NCBI GenBank assembly: GCA_030813035.1 | Contig: JAUSTV010000012.1 | Direction: 5' to 3' (one strand) | DNA: 64,000 nucleotides | From: Bacillus_BA fengqiuensis | GTDB taxonomy: Bacteria > Bacillota > Bacilli > Bacillales > Bacillaceae_H | Shown: positions 53,057 to 62,292 of the stretch, in pieces | How the letters are laid out: each line of letters starts with the position of its first letter | Numbering within the stretch: position 1 is the first letter of the stretch | Translations under genes and position numbers: made by a program | The notes under the pieces: generated by a model | Told to the model about the DNA's origin: nothing | Database searches by the model: none | Seen by the model: the letters and a program-made list of their open reading frames with translations, nothing else

Positions 53057-55216
53057 ATGATAACATTTTGGAAGTTGATAAGTGATTATAAAATTACGAT
53101 TCCGCTTATTCAACGTGATTATGCTCAAGGGAGGATAGACGAGCGGTCAACAGATATTCGAAACCTTTTGTTAGAACATTTGAAAGAAGCGTTAGAGGGG
53201 AGTAGACATGTTGATTTTGACTTTATATATGGCACTGTATCGAGTAGCGAAACCGATAAACAACTAACTCCTATTGATGGACAACAACGATTAACTACAT
53301 TATTTCTTCTACATTGGTATTTTAACATAAAGGAAAAGGTGAACCTGAGAGATAAGTTGTCGAGCTTTTCATATGAAACACGGGTAAGCGCACGGGATTT
53401 TACTAGAGCTATTGTCCAAGAGGATATTTCTTTTAATGAAATAAAGAACGTAAAACTATCTAATATTCTAATTGAAAAAAAGTGGTTCCACTATCATTGG
53501 CTGCAGGATCCTACCGTAAAAGCAATGCTTGTGATGTTAGATGCAATTCATGAGAAATTTGAATCTCTTGAGATTGAAGTACTTCCACTCATAACAAGTG
53601 AGCAATGTCCTATTACTTTTCGATTTTTAGAGTTAGAGGAATTTGGATTAGGTGAAGAACTGTATATTAAAATGAATGCTCGCGGTAAGCCTCTTTCAAC
53701 ATTTGAAAATTTTAAGGCCCAATTTGAACAGATTCTTGAAGAAGCAGGTTTCAAAGAAAGAAGTAAGGATTTTTCTTTCATGTTGGAAAAAGAATGGACA
53801 GACTTACTTTGGGAATATAGAAGTGCCGACTTTACAATTGATAGTGTCTTTGTCGAGTTATTTAGTTTTCTAACAACCTCCATTGCTATCAAGGAGAAAG
53901 CATTCAGGAATCCGCGTATTTTCTCGGAGCCATTTGTAAAACCATCAGAATTGGAAGCGATTTATAGAAAAAAAGAAAATGTAGATTTTCTTTTTAATTC
54001 ACTGTCACTTTGGAAAAGTAGAGATGATATACATAAAGAATTTGCTCAAATTGCTAAGCTGGTGCCATTGTTTACTGCACATAAACAGCTATTTGATACC
54101 TGTGTAAATAAAGAGCCAAATTTTAGTTTAATGGAACGTATTTTTCTCTATACGATTGTTCAGAAAAAACTACATGGTCAAGAAGCTGATTTGCCGGATA
54201 CATTACGTATCATTCGTAATTTAGTTCAGCGTATCCGCCAAGTGAATAGCGGTCAATTTAATAGTAACTTGCGTTTTGAATCTTTAGGACCCATTTTTCG
54301 TACTATTGATCAATTAATTGCAACAGGGGAACCTATATATGATGCGATTCTCTCTTTTGAAAGTGTAGAGGGTTTCGCCGATATTAGTTGGAAGCAGGAA
54401 CAGGAAAAAGCTCAATTTATTAAGGGACGTCCAGAACTAAAAAGTTTGTTATTCGAGTTAGAGGATATATCAATTTTTAAGGGAACTATTCATCAACTTT
54501 TTCCTATATTCAAACGTTATCCCAAAGAAATAGTACAGTATACTAAGGCATTGCTCCAACTTCCTGATAGCTTAATTTCACGAGCGATGTTAACAATCGA
54601 TGATTATGCTATTCAAATTGGTTGGAGTAATTTAGGACCACGGTATGTGTTTGGAGGGAGTTATTATCGAGAATTTATTTGGACAAATAATAAAGATTTA
54701 ACAGATCTGTTTACTAATTTATATGAACTACTAATTGCCTCTCCTAGTGAGTCTGTTGAGGAAAAACTAAATTATATAATTGAAAATCACAATGAATGGC
54801 CACAAAATCATTGGGCATACTACTTTGTCAAATATCCAGTAATGATTCGTGGTAATAAGTTGTTGTTTGTCTATGAAGATGACAATTTTGCCATTGAACG
54901 TTTAACAGGAGTAAATCTTCAAGCCGATCATATTAATCCTTTTTACGATGCGGTTATAGAGGAAATTGATGATAATAATATCTGTTCTTACTGGTCTTCA
55001 GCAGTTCGTCTAAGTGATAAAAGCAACTTGGTAACAAAGTTTGGAGTTGAGTTCGATATCTCTGAAGGGCATTGGACATTTAAGGGGAATGATTCAATTA
55101 TTAAAAATTTAAAAATGTACGAAGAAAGCTTAACCGAAAGCGATCTAGTTCTGAAAGGTGTTGCTTTAGTACGTTATGCTTATGACTTATCAAAAGCCTC
55201 TTCAGTAGCACAATAG
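53057..55216 (+). CDS. second DUF262 protein with HNH-like C terminus
   Basis: A 719-residue protein. The N-terminal DUF262 motifs are ITIPLIQRDYAQGR (about residues 13-26), DFIYGTV and LTPIDGQQRLTTLFLLHWYF. The centre is helical and unrecognised. Near the C terminus NLQADHINPFYDAVIEE and SDKSNLVTKFG resemble an HNH nuclease core. ATG 53057 after GAGGAGG is used. The pairing of two different DUF262 proteins plus a small third gene suggests a multi-subunit type IV restriction or other anti-phage system. Confidence 0.78.
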   Translation: MITFWKLISDYKITIPLIQRDYAQGRIDERSTDIRNLLLEHLKEALEGSRHVDFDFIYGTVSSSETDKQLTPIDGQQRLTTLFLLHWYFNIKEKVNLRDKLSSFSYETRVSARDFTRAIVQEDISFNEIKNVKLSNILIEKKWFHYHWLQDPTVKAMLVMLDAIHEKFESLEIEVLPLITSEQCPITFRFLELEEFGLGEELYIKMNARGKPLSTFENFKAQFEQILEEAGFKERSKDFSFMLEKEWTDLLWEYRSADFTIDSVFVELFSFLTTSIAIKEKAFRNPRIFSEPFVKPSELEAIYRKKENVDFLFNSLSLWKSRDDIHKEFAQIAKLVPLFTAHKQLFDTCVNKEPNFSLMERIFLYTIVQKKLHGQEADLPDTLRIIRNLVQRIRQVNSGQFNSNLRFESLGPIFRTIDQLIATGEPIYDAILSFESVEGFADISWKQEQEKAQFIKGRPELKSLLFELEDISIFKGTIHQLFPIFKRYPKEIVQYTKALLQLPDSLISRAMLTIDDYAIQIGWSNLGPRYVFGGSYYREFIWTNNKDLTDLFTNLYELLIASPSESVEEKLNYIIENHNEWPQNHWAYYFVKYPVMIRGNKLLFVYEDDNFAIERLTGVNLQADHINPFYDAVIEEIDDNNICSYWSSAVRLSDKSNLVTKFGVEFDISEGHWTFKGNDSIIKNLKMYEESLTESDLVLKGVALVRYAYDLSKASSVAQ

Positions 55217-55240
55217 TATTTAAAGGGAGAAATAACATTA

Positions 55241-55483
55241 GTGAAAGTTGAAAAATATAACCTAAATGAAGAAACATTAAATTTCATCCTCGATTTTGAG
55301 AAGAGAGTAGAAAAGGGTAAGATCTGCACTAATAAGGAATTGGTTGAGCTATTCGAATCTTCCACTTTCTATAATGATGTAGTCCAATCATATTATAAAA
55401 CAGCAATACAAAAATCTATCTGGTGGGCTGTTAAAAGGAGTAATAACTGGTTAATGGAAAGAGGAAAGTACACAAAATTATAG
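55241..55483 (+). CDS. small third gene of the DUF262 operon, 80 aa
   Basis: An 80-residue protein starting at GTG behind AAAGGGAGA, 24 bases after the second DUF262 gene. It is helical and aromatic in its second half (WWAVKRSNNWLMERGKYTKL). Family not recognised. Position and the terminator directly after it make it part of the DUF262 operon. Confidence 0.6.
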   Translation: MKVEKYNLNEETLNFILDFEKRVEKGKICTNKELVELFESSTFYNDVVQSYYKTAIQKSIWWAVKRSNNWLMERGKYTKL

Positions 55484-55498
55484 GTACGTCTATTGAAA

Positions 55499-55543
55499 TC
55501 GTACTCTCGAAAGAACAAGGGTGCAAGAGTACGACCCTTTTTG
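55499..55543 (+). terminator. terminator of the DUF262 operon
   Basis: TCGTACTCT pairs with AGAGTACGA, followed by CCCTTTTT. Confidence 0.75.
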
Positions 55544-55683
55544 GGTATGAAGCTACCTCACAAAATGATTGATCTGGCGTAATGGTAAATATAGTCCTTA
55601 TGGAGTTTCTTATCATTACCTAATGTTAAAAGTTTTTTTATACTGAAATGTTTTCAAATATCATCAGTTTAAGGGGGGACCTG

Positions 55684-56088
55684 ATGCTTTATAATGTTAA
55701 TTGGCAAAGTTCTCAAACAAAGCAAATATATAATGCAACTAAAAGCTCTGAAGAATTAATGTCATACTTAGAAAAGACTTTGATGAATAGTGGGCTTTTA
55801 AAATTAATTGGAGAATTACCAGTTCCTGATAAGGGAAGAGAATATGGGGTAATGATATATTATTACAAATCAAGGCCTAAAAGGAGATTATTATCAGCTG
55901 CCCCACGTAGAGAACATGATTATATACATGTTGTTATATTTAATGGCATATTAACTAGAGGGCAGCTAATTGAAGGTGGATTGGAAACAGGCAAAGCGGG
56001 AGATCCAAATCCTGATCTCAAACTTCATACAAAGGAAGAGATAAATACTTTAGTAGACTTATTGGTGAAAAGTTTACAAAACGGGTAG
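55684..56088 (+). CDS. hypothetical protein, 134 aa
   Basis: A 134-residue protein whose ATG at 55684 lies 6 bases after GGGGGG; an upstream ATG (55648) has no site. Mixed alpha/beta with a basic patch (YYYKSRPKRRLLSAAPRRE, about residues 58-76) and a conserved-looking GDPNPDLKLHTKEEI near the end. No family recognised. It stands alone between two terminators. Confidence 0.6.
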   Translation: MLYNVNWQSSQTKQIYNATKSSEELMSYLEKTLMNSGLLKLIGELPVPDKGREYGVMIYYYKSRPKRRLLSAAPRREHDYIHVVIFNGILTRGQLIEGGLETGKAGDPNPDLKLHTKEEINTLVDLLVKSLQNG

Positions 56089-56578
56089 GTAATCGCAGAA
56101 AATAAGTTCCGCTAATTAGGCCCTTTCTTTTGGAACGGCTTTTAATATAAAAAGATTCTTTTGTTAACTTTAGCTAAATCGATTGAAAAGGTTATTTCAA
56201 TTAGTTTCCGGCTCTTCTTGAACAATGTTAGATAACAATTATATTCTATAAATGCTGATCTTTCAGCTTTTTTATGGCTGAAAGATTCTTGATGTAACAT
56301 AAAAGCCTTAGTAGCGGATATATATGATGCTTTCGTTTATAAGTACATTTTTATATTTCAAAATTGGGCTGTTATTTTCAAGTGAATTTTACGTCTGTCT
56401 CCGATTTTTATTAGTGATCGAAATATAAATTCCTCAAAAACTCCTCCAAAAATTAAGTGGGGGAGAATACAGTATTCGACAATGCAAAGAAAAAATAAAA
56501 AACGCTAGAATTGTTGTTATAATAATACTTCTAGCGTTTTTTATAATTGCTATTTACTAAGCAATTTAATTAACGAGA
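56089..56578. other. non-coding gap
   Basis: It contains an inverted repeat GATCTTTCAGC/GCTGAAAGATTC (about 56258-56291) and the terminator at 56497-56542. No gene. Confidence 0.55.
56497..56542. terminator. terminator of the MazF-PIN operon
   Basis: AAAAAACGCTAGAA pairs perfectly with TTCTAGCGTTTTTT over an 18-base loop; usable on both strands. Confidence 0.85.
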
Positions 56579-57259
56579 TTAATTCTCAACCTCGTGCAAT
56601 CCCCATTGTAATGAGTTTACATATTGTATATTATATGTTCCTAATTCCGCTCTTATATCTTCGTTATCAAACTCTTGCGTATTTGAACTAGCGAATACAA
56701 CTTTTTTATCGAACCCTAATTGTCTTAGGTTGTTACCAATAGCAAGTGTTTCTTCAAAAACCACACAATCTTTCAATGATTCCTTACCTTTTCTGGCCGG
56801 AGGACGTTTACTGGCAGAACGGTAGAAACCTTTAAGGTGATATTCTGGATCTTCTTGTAATGTTAATCCTAAATCTAGGACTTTCTTTGAAATCGACCTA
56901 AGTTGAGTTTCTATGCCTATAGATTTAAAATCAGGTATAGTTACTGGGGATTGAAGCTCTATAACAATACCGTTAAGATAAGTTAATTTTGATTGGTTTT
57001 TTTCTATAGATTTATTTACTTCATCACATACATTAGAAATATTATCTGTCCATTCCATCGGAATGTATGATGGTAAAACTATATTAAAATTATTAGAATT
57101 AATACCATTAACAATTTTTAAAGCTGCCTGAAGCGGTTGGATTGTTTCCCTAATAGGTACTCTTACAATGTCTAGTAAACAACAAGTGTCTAAGATTAAA
57201 ACATTTTTATTCTCTCTATTAAGTTTACTAATTAATGAGTTTAATGTAAGCAAATTCAT
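56579..57259 (-). CDS. PIN-domain protein
   Basis: A 226-residue protein of the PIN superfamily (DUF4935-like). Acidic positions are D24 in LILDTCCLLDIVR, E69 in YIPMEWTDN, D165-type in SLKDCVVFEETL and the late FASSNTQEF, in the order expected for a metal-dependent RNase. It overlaps the upstream MazF-like gene by 4 nt (ATGA), so it is translationally coupled to it. Confidence 0.75.
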   Translation of the reverse strand: MNLLTLNSLISKLNRENKNVLILDTCCLLDIVRVPIRETIQPLQAALKIVNGINSNNFNIVLPSYIPMEWTDNISNVCDEVNKSIEKNQSKLTYLNGIVIELQSPVTIPDFKSIGIETQLRSISKKVLDLGLTLQEDPEYHLKGFYRSASKRPPARKGKESLKDCVVFEETLAIGNNLRQLGFDKKVVFASSNTQEFDNEDIRAELGTYNIQYVNSLQWGLHEVEN

Positions 57260-58272
57260 TCGGTGTTACTCTCACTATAGAACTCTAATAAACTTATCGC
57301 TTTTTCATACTCAATACTTAATTGCGTAGCTATCTCATCAGACCAACCTTCTGCTTCAACTAACCAACGATTTAGAACACTTGTAGGAATGATTTTCTTT
57401 GCCCTAAAGCTTGTAGTGATAAAATCGTACCATCTTCTTTCATCTAAAGGATGACTGGATCCTGTAGCTTTATTTGCGGCAGAGGAAAAAGTTATTAATT
57501 TATCGGCAATCTTTTCTGTTAAGTACTCATTAATAGAAAACTCAGGTGATGAAGAAGTAATGTCTAAAGATGTATCAAAATTAATAATATAAGGTTTAAT
57601 AAATTTTTCATAAAATTCATCGATGATATGGTTATATTCATCGTAGGTCAGACTATGTTTTTCTGATGGAACGATATTCGTGATTTCTAGTTTATTATCT
57701 GTCAAATGTAAGAATAAATAAGCTCCTGAAATGTCGCTTGTTGACTCTCTGTTATAAATAAGAAAGTCCGGGAAGTCTTTTTTATCACTTTTAGACCAAA
57801 TTTCTGTATCAACATTGTTTGATAAATATTTAGTTAAATTACTAATATCTTCAGGAGAACCCTCAATATAAAAATCTTTATATACTTTCATCCTACTATC
57901 ACTTTTAGCTTTCTCAAAGCTACTTTCTGAGAATTCATCAACGATTGCATTTTCAACTCTTTTTAAATCATTGTCCGATAATCGGGCAATTTTCTTTACA
58001 AGACGTTCTTTAGAAATAGTAGTCAATCGACTTGTTAAAATGATCATCTCATGCTTTAAATCATAATATTCGGGATTTATTTGGACATACTTAACCTTTT
58101 TAAGCCTTGGTGCCATTGAGGAAATAGGCACGACTAAAATTCCGCCATCCTTGTCATTGTTTTCGGAATCAGCTAACACTACAACTGGTCTTGCTTTTTG
58201 TAGTTGTTCTTGTTCTTTTTTTTCTTCGAAAACTATGTTTGCAAGGAAAATATCGCCTCGTCTAGTTAACAT
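57256..58272 (-). CDS. MazF/PemK-like protein with long C-terminal extension
   Basis: About 338 residues from ATG 58272, which follows GGTGAT. Residues 1-115 match the PemK/MazF toxin fold: LTRRGDIFLANI, ARPVVVLAD, LVVPISSMAPRLK, the SRLTTISKERL block and LSDNDLKRVENAI. The remaining 220 residues are not recognised and are absent from ordinary MazF (about 110 aa). It is coupled to a PIN-domain gene in place of a classic antitoxin, so the C-terminal part or the PIN protein may provide control. GTG 58284 is an alternative start. Confidence 0.75.
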   Translation of the reverse strand: MLTRRGDIFLANIVFEEKKEQEQLQKARPVVVLADSENNDKDGGILVVPISSMAPRLKKVKYVQINPEYYDLKHEMIILTSRLTTISKERLVKKIARLSDNDLKRVENAIVDEFSESSFEKAKSDSRMKVYKDFYIEGSPEDISNLTKYLSNNVDTEIWSKSDKKDFPDFLIYNRESTSDISGAYLFLHLTDNKLEITNIVPSEKHSLTYDEYNHIIDEFYEKFIKPYIINFDTSLDITSSSPEFSINEYLTEKIADKLITFSSAANKATGSSHPLDERRWYDFITTSFRAKKIIPTSVLNRWLVEAEGWSDEIATQLSIEYEKAISLLEFYSESNTE

Positions 58273-58284
58273 ATAATTAATCAC

Positions 58285-58604
58285 CGCTCATTCCATATTT
58301 ATACAATCATTATAAGTATAGCTAATTAAAGTTGAAAAATGCAATAGATTAAAAACATCCAAAAGACGTTGATAGGATAGTTTGTATTCACGACTGTATT
58401 TCACTTTTTCCATTCTCTATTTTCATTTTATTATATAACTTACGGAGATATCAAAGACATGAAATTAGGCATTTGCTAACCCATACGTGTCTAAGTAATC
58501 ATAATATAAGGTCAGCCAGATATTACATTGTGTACCGTGTAAAGGAAGCGGCATTTCTTTATAAAGAGTAAAAAATCATTTAGATTCTTTTGTTAGCTTT
58601 CCCT
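58285..58604. other. right end of the island, non-coding
   Basis: AT-rich, no gene; it ends in the att arm (TCTTTTG at 58586-58592, 12 bases, core). Confidence 0.6.
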
Positions 58605-58620
58605 ACTCCCAACGCCGGGA
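58581..58620. other. attR of the island
   Basis: Element arm TCTTTTG (58586-58592), 12 bases (TTAGCTTTCCCT), core AC (58605-58606), then host half TCCCAACGCCGGG. Joining the host halves gives ATAGCA-AC-TCCCAACG, which reads LGVAMA in yhfA on the minus strand. Confidence 0.85.
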
Positions 58621-59047
58621 GGCCGACACGCAATGCAACGGGGAGCAGAACAGCTCCTAATAAAGCGACGGCTGGAGAAGGCCAAAAAAACCATGAAATG
58701 GCCATCATCAATAATCCGATGATCCAATAGGCCAAAGCGGGAGTCTTGATGAGACGCGCAAATGGGGAAATCATAACGTCGTTAACTCCTGTTGTAGTCA
58801 GGGCTTTACTCATGGCTACAATAATGGAGATGACGAGAATGGTGGGAAGAAGTTCGGTGATGGCATAAATAAAGCTATTGAAAATACCGCTTACGGCACC
58901 GCTTAATGAAGATGTAGCTGTAATGGCCAATAGGAAAATTCCGGCTATGCAAACAAGACTTGTATCTCTTCTCATAACCATGAAGCCGATGATGAGAAAA
59001 ATGAAGCTCACATAAATCCAATGAAGGGCTGACAGTTCAATTCCCAT
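58605..59047 (-). pseudogene. yhfA: yhfA, 5' part (interrupted by the island)
   Basis: The first 147 codons of the YhfA-like membrane transporter. The natural start is ATG 59047 (MGIELSALHWIYVSF), seven bases after TAGGAGGG. Hydrophobic segments continue to GLPALGV, where the gene runs into the element and ends after GKANKRI. Its promoter and ribosome site remain, so a truncated peptide of about 155 residues may still be made. The rest of the gene is at 6742-7690. Confidence 0.93.
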
Positions 59048-59115
59048 AAAAATCCCTCCTAAATAGGTCACTGTATTATAAGATATGACAAGGCCGTTCA
59101 AATGTGCGAATGCCC

Positions 59116-59167
59116 TATACGTAAATAAACAGACATGGATGCATCCATGTCTGTTTATTTACGTATA
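59116..59167. terminator. perfect 52-bp palindrome after hmoB
   Basis: The two 26-base halves (TATACGTAAATAAACAGACA then TGGATG, and their complement) match without error. The core AGACATGGATGCATCCATGTCT followed by GTTTATTT works as a terminator in both directions. It separates hmoB from yhfA. Confidence 0.85.
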
Positions 59168-59199
59168 AAGATTGGTCCAGTACATTGCCGGTGTTCTTT

Positions 59200-59709
59200 T
59201 TATTCTTTGGACATTACATGATAAGTAGTGACATAAGATGGTCCGGAAAAGACGGGTTTTTGCTGGTCGATTCCTTCAGATGTTCCTCGTTTGGCATGAG
59301 CTTTCTCATAAGCTTTGGAATCCTGCCATTTTTTAAAGGATATTTCGGAATCCCACATCGTTAAAATCACATATGTATTTGTATCGATTGGACGCAAAAC
59401 CCGAATGGCTATAAATCCCGGTTCTTGTTCAATCAATCCGGCCCGCTGGCTGAAGCGATATTCAAATACAGGACGGCCTTCATCCGTAACAGGAATGTTA
59501 TTTAATACGGCAAAACCACCCTGTTCTACACTGCCGACCGCATCTAGTACTTCATAGTGATGGCCTGAATTAAAAACAGTTTCTTCCCTTGTTTCATGAA
59601 TCAGCATGGCATTATCCCCATTGGACATGAGAACCATGGTTTCTTGAAGGTGTTTTTCTTTTACCTTTTGCAAATAATCAGCTGTTCCGAATGTAATGAA
59701 AACGTTCAT
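59200..59709 (-). CDS. hmoB: heme-degrading monooxygenase HmoB-like
   Basis: A 169-residue protein like B. subtilis HmoB (YhgC), an antibiotic-biosynthesis-monooxygenase-fold protein that degrades heme. The conserved C-terminal half contains VFEYRFSQRAGLIEQEPGFIAI and the typical TMWDSEISFKKWQDSKAYEKAH block. The ATG at 59709 follows AGAGAGGG; a longer reading to 59775 has no site. Position next to pbpF and the hem genes matches B. subtilis. Confidence 0.88.
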   Translation of the reverse strand: MNVFITFGTADYLQKVKEKHLQETMVLMSNGDNAMLIHETREETVFNSGHHYEVLDAVGSVEQGGFAVLNNIPVTDEGRPVFEYRFSQRAGLIEQEPGFIAIRVLRPIDTNTYVILTMWDSEISFKKWQDSKAYEKAHAKRGTSEGIDQQKPVFSGPSYVTTYHVMSKE

Positions 59710-60002
59710 GCTAATCCCTCTCTTTTTCGTGTATAATTTCCTTATTTTGGTATATAATGTTTCGTTTATCTTCATACTAAATTATATAATTTGATACAAA
59801 AGAATACAAAAATGGACTTATTTTCTTCATAACGGGGCACTTTTCTCATGTTTAGAGAACTTGTGTCATGGATTTTTGAATCAAATAGTGTAGGATGGGC
59901 AATGGTGTCGAGAGATTTAGGACATCCTGTTATGAAAAGTAAAAAAGTATCGATACTTAATTTTACCCTACTATCATCCTAGTGAAACGCGAGGTGATTG
60001 AT

Positions 60003-62150
60003 GTGAACAGAAGAGGGATGATTGCAGCCTTTTCCATTATAGGGATGGTTTTGCTTGCCTTTATTGGATATCTTCTCATTTTATTCTTAGGAAAATATGT
60101 CATTGACGAGAAGAAATTTGTGATGAATTCCGCTGCTACGTTAGTGGATGAGAAGGGAAATGAAATTACAAGGCTCTATGTTGAAAATCGGGATATCGTG
60201 TCTATTAAAGAAATTCCGGAACATGTGCAGCAGGCGTTCATAGCTGTGGAAGACGCCCGTTTTTATTATCACCATGGGATCGATATAAAAGCGATTGGAC
60301 GGGCGCTGTACAAAGACCTGCTTGCGGGAAGCAAAGTCGAGGGCGGGAGCACCATCACGCAGCAAGTAGCCAAAAATGTCTTTTTATCAAGCGAGAAAAC
60401 ATGGATGCGTAAAACAAAAGAAGTCGTGATTGCTTTGAATTTAGAAAAGAGGTACAGCAAGCAAAAAATATTGGAAGTGTATTTAAATCAAATTTATTTT
60501 GGGCATGGCGCATACGGTATTCAAGCAGCGTCCAAGCTTTATTTCAATAAGGATGTTGAACAATTAACAGTGGAACAAGGTGCCTTGCTGGCTGCATTGC
60601 CGAAAGCTCCGGGAGCGTATTCTCCTATTTTACATCCGGAAAGAAGCTTACAGCGCCGGAATGTTGTCTTGGATTTAATGCGGAAATCAGATTATTTAAC
60701 GAGTGAACAGACCGTAAGGCTGCAAGGCCGAACATTGGCGTTGGATGTACACCAGCAAGTAAAGGAGCCAGCCTTTTTGACTTATCTTGATATGGTGATG
60801 GATGAGGCGAAGGACAAGTACTCCATTTCCAATGAAGAGCTATTAAAGGGAGGGTATAAAATTACCGTTCCCATGAATCGGGATGTTCAAAAAACAGCCT
60901 ATGACCTATTTCAAAAAGGAAGCTATTTTCCAGGTACAGACGAAACGGTGCAAGGTGCTTTTGTGTTGATGGATCAAAAAACGGGTGGTGTGTTATCGGT
61001 CATTGGGGGAAGGGATTATGTCCAAAAAGGATTAAATCGAGTCAATATTAAGCGGCAGCCGGGCTCTACATTTAAACCTCTGGCCGTTTACGCTCCTGCA
61101 CTGCAGGAGAAGAAGTTTCAACCCTATTCTTTATTGGAGGACAAAGCTCTTACATATGACGGATATGCTCCTCGAAATATAGATGGCCAGTATAAGGGGA
61201 CCATCACGATGTATGATGCGTTAGTTCACTCCACGAACGCTCCTGCCGTTTGGGCCTTGAACGAATTAGGAATCGGGACAAGCAAGCAATATTTAAACCG
61301 TTTAGGGTTGGAAATCGAAGATGATGGTCTTGCAATGGCACTTGGAGGACTAAAAGAAGGCGTGACCCCGCTATCAATCGTTTCTGCGTACAGGGCCTTC
61401 TCCAGCGAAGGAAAAACGATTGAACCGTTTTTTATTCAAAAAATTGAAGATCGCCATGGAACGGTGATTGCCGAGGCTGCACTAAAAGAAGAAAAAGTAT
61501 TTTCCAAACAAACGGCATGGGATATGACAAAAATGCTTGAAACGGTGGTGAAGGAAGGTACCGCCAAATCTGGAAGCTTTCAAGGAGCTCTTGCGGGAAA
61601 AACAGGTACGACTTCTTATACCGGGGTAAAAGGGGCTTCCAAAGATACATGGTTTGTAGGATATACAGATGATGTAGTGGGGGCAGTCTGGATGGGATAC
61701 GATAGGACGGATAAACAGCATTATTTGACAAAGGGAAGTTCTTATCCAACAAGGTTGTTTAAAGATATTTTAACAAGATCACCTTTGAAACATGCAACGG
61801 CCTTTACCCTTCCAGAGAATGTTAAGGATTTACCGGAGCCGATTCATCTCCAAGCTGTTAACGATTTAACCAGCGATGTTATTTTCAAGCCGCTCGGTTT
61901 GTTTACAGTACGGCTGACATGGACACCTTCATCTGACAAACGATTGGTATATCATATATACGAGTTGAAAGATGGGGACGCTCGCTTGGTTGGAAAAGTG
62001 AAAGGGAAAGGCGAATACGACGTTGAAATGGTTAATGTTTTAAACATTCCATCTTTTTATATTGTTCCGTATAATCAATTAACGAAGCAGCAAGGCGATA
62101 AATCGAATGAAGTCATTCCTGCGTTTTTTAGTGAAGAAGCTGTGCAATAA
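60003..62150 (+). CDS. pbpF: class A penicillin-binding protein PbpF
   Basis: A 715-residue bifunctional peptidoglycan synthase. A membrane anchor lies at residues 6-30. The glycosyltransferase (GT51) domain has VEDARFYYHHGID, GGSTITQQVAKN and the RKTKE/VYLNQIYFG blocks. The transpeptidase domain has SxxK in RQPGSTFKPLA, SxN in VHSTNAPAVW and KTG in AGKTGTTSYT. The GTG at 60003, after GAGGTGATTGAT, is preferred to the GTG at 59982. In B. subtilis pbpF lies upstream of hemE as here and is active in sporulation/germination. Confidence 0.93.
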   Translation: MNRRGMIAAFSIIGMVLLAFIGYLLILFLGKYVIDEKKFVMNSAATLVDEKGNEITRLYVENRDIVSIKEIPEHVQQAFIAVEDARFYYHHGIDIKAIGRALYKDLLAGSKVEGGSTITQQVAKNVFLSSEKTWMRKTKEVVIALNLEKRYSKQKILEVYLNQIYFGHGAYGIQAASKLYFNKDVEQLTVEQGALLAALPKAPGAYSPILHPERSLQRRNVVLDLMRKSDYLTSEQTVRLQGRTLALDVHQQVKEPAFLTYLDMVMDEAKDKYSISNEELLKGGYKITVPMNRDVQKTAYDLFQKGSYFPGTDETVQGAFVLMDQKTGGVLSVIGGRDYVQKGLNRVNIKRQPGSTFKPLAVYAPALQEKKFQPYSLLEDKALTYDGYAPRNIDGQYKGTITMYDALVHSTNAPAVWALNELGIGTSKQYLNRLGLEIEDDGLAMALGGLKEGVTPLSIVSAYRAFSSEGKTIEPFFIQKIEDRHGTVIAEAALKEEKVFSKQTAWDMTKMLETVVKEGTAKSGSFQGALAGKTGTTSYTGVKGASKDTWFVGYTDDVVGAVWMGYDRTDKQHYLTKGSSYPTRLFKDILTRSPLKHATAFTLPENVKDLPEPIHLQAVNDLTSDVIFKPLGLFTVRLTWTPSSDKRLVYHIYELKDGDARLVGKVKGKGEYDVEMVNVLNIPSFYIVPYNQLTKQQGDKSNEVIPAFFSEEAVQ

Positions 62151-62292
62151 AAGGCTCGTGGCGATTTTTTGAAATTTTTCGTTGGAAACTATACAATGAA
62201 GGAAATAATCGGTATAGTTGCAAGTGGAGTCTGGTTCGAAAAATGAAAACATACTATAATGGCGTATAGATGATATAAATGGGGGAAAGGTC

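Larger units (their letters stand above)
7691..58606. mobile_element. 50.9-kb integrated genomic island in yhfA
   Basis: The boundaries are the shared AC dinucleotide at 7691-7692 (left) and 58605-58606 (right). Removing one copy and everything between restores yhfA exactly. The interior is visibly AT-richer than both flanks. It carries a large serine recombinase (28833-30281), a tyrosine recombinase, a Cch-like ATPase and many defence-type genes. Internal att-like remnants near 17109 and 28796 suggest two or three related elements stacked at the same target. It has no tRNA target and no long direct repeats at the ends, as expected for serine integrase insertion. Confidence 0.9.
28796..58606. 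mobile_element. sub-element E3 (inferred), carries the serine recombinase
   Basis: It runs from the recombinase gene to attR. It contains the integrase at its left edge, a Cch-like ATPase with a probable origin region, an excisionase-type DNA-binding protein, and RiPP and defence cargo. A recombinase next to one element end is the normal layout, which supports a boundary near 28796. Confidence 0.45.
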
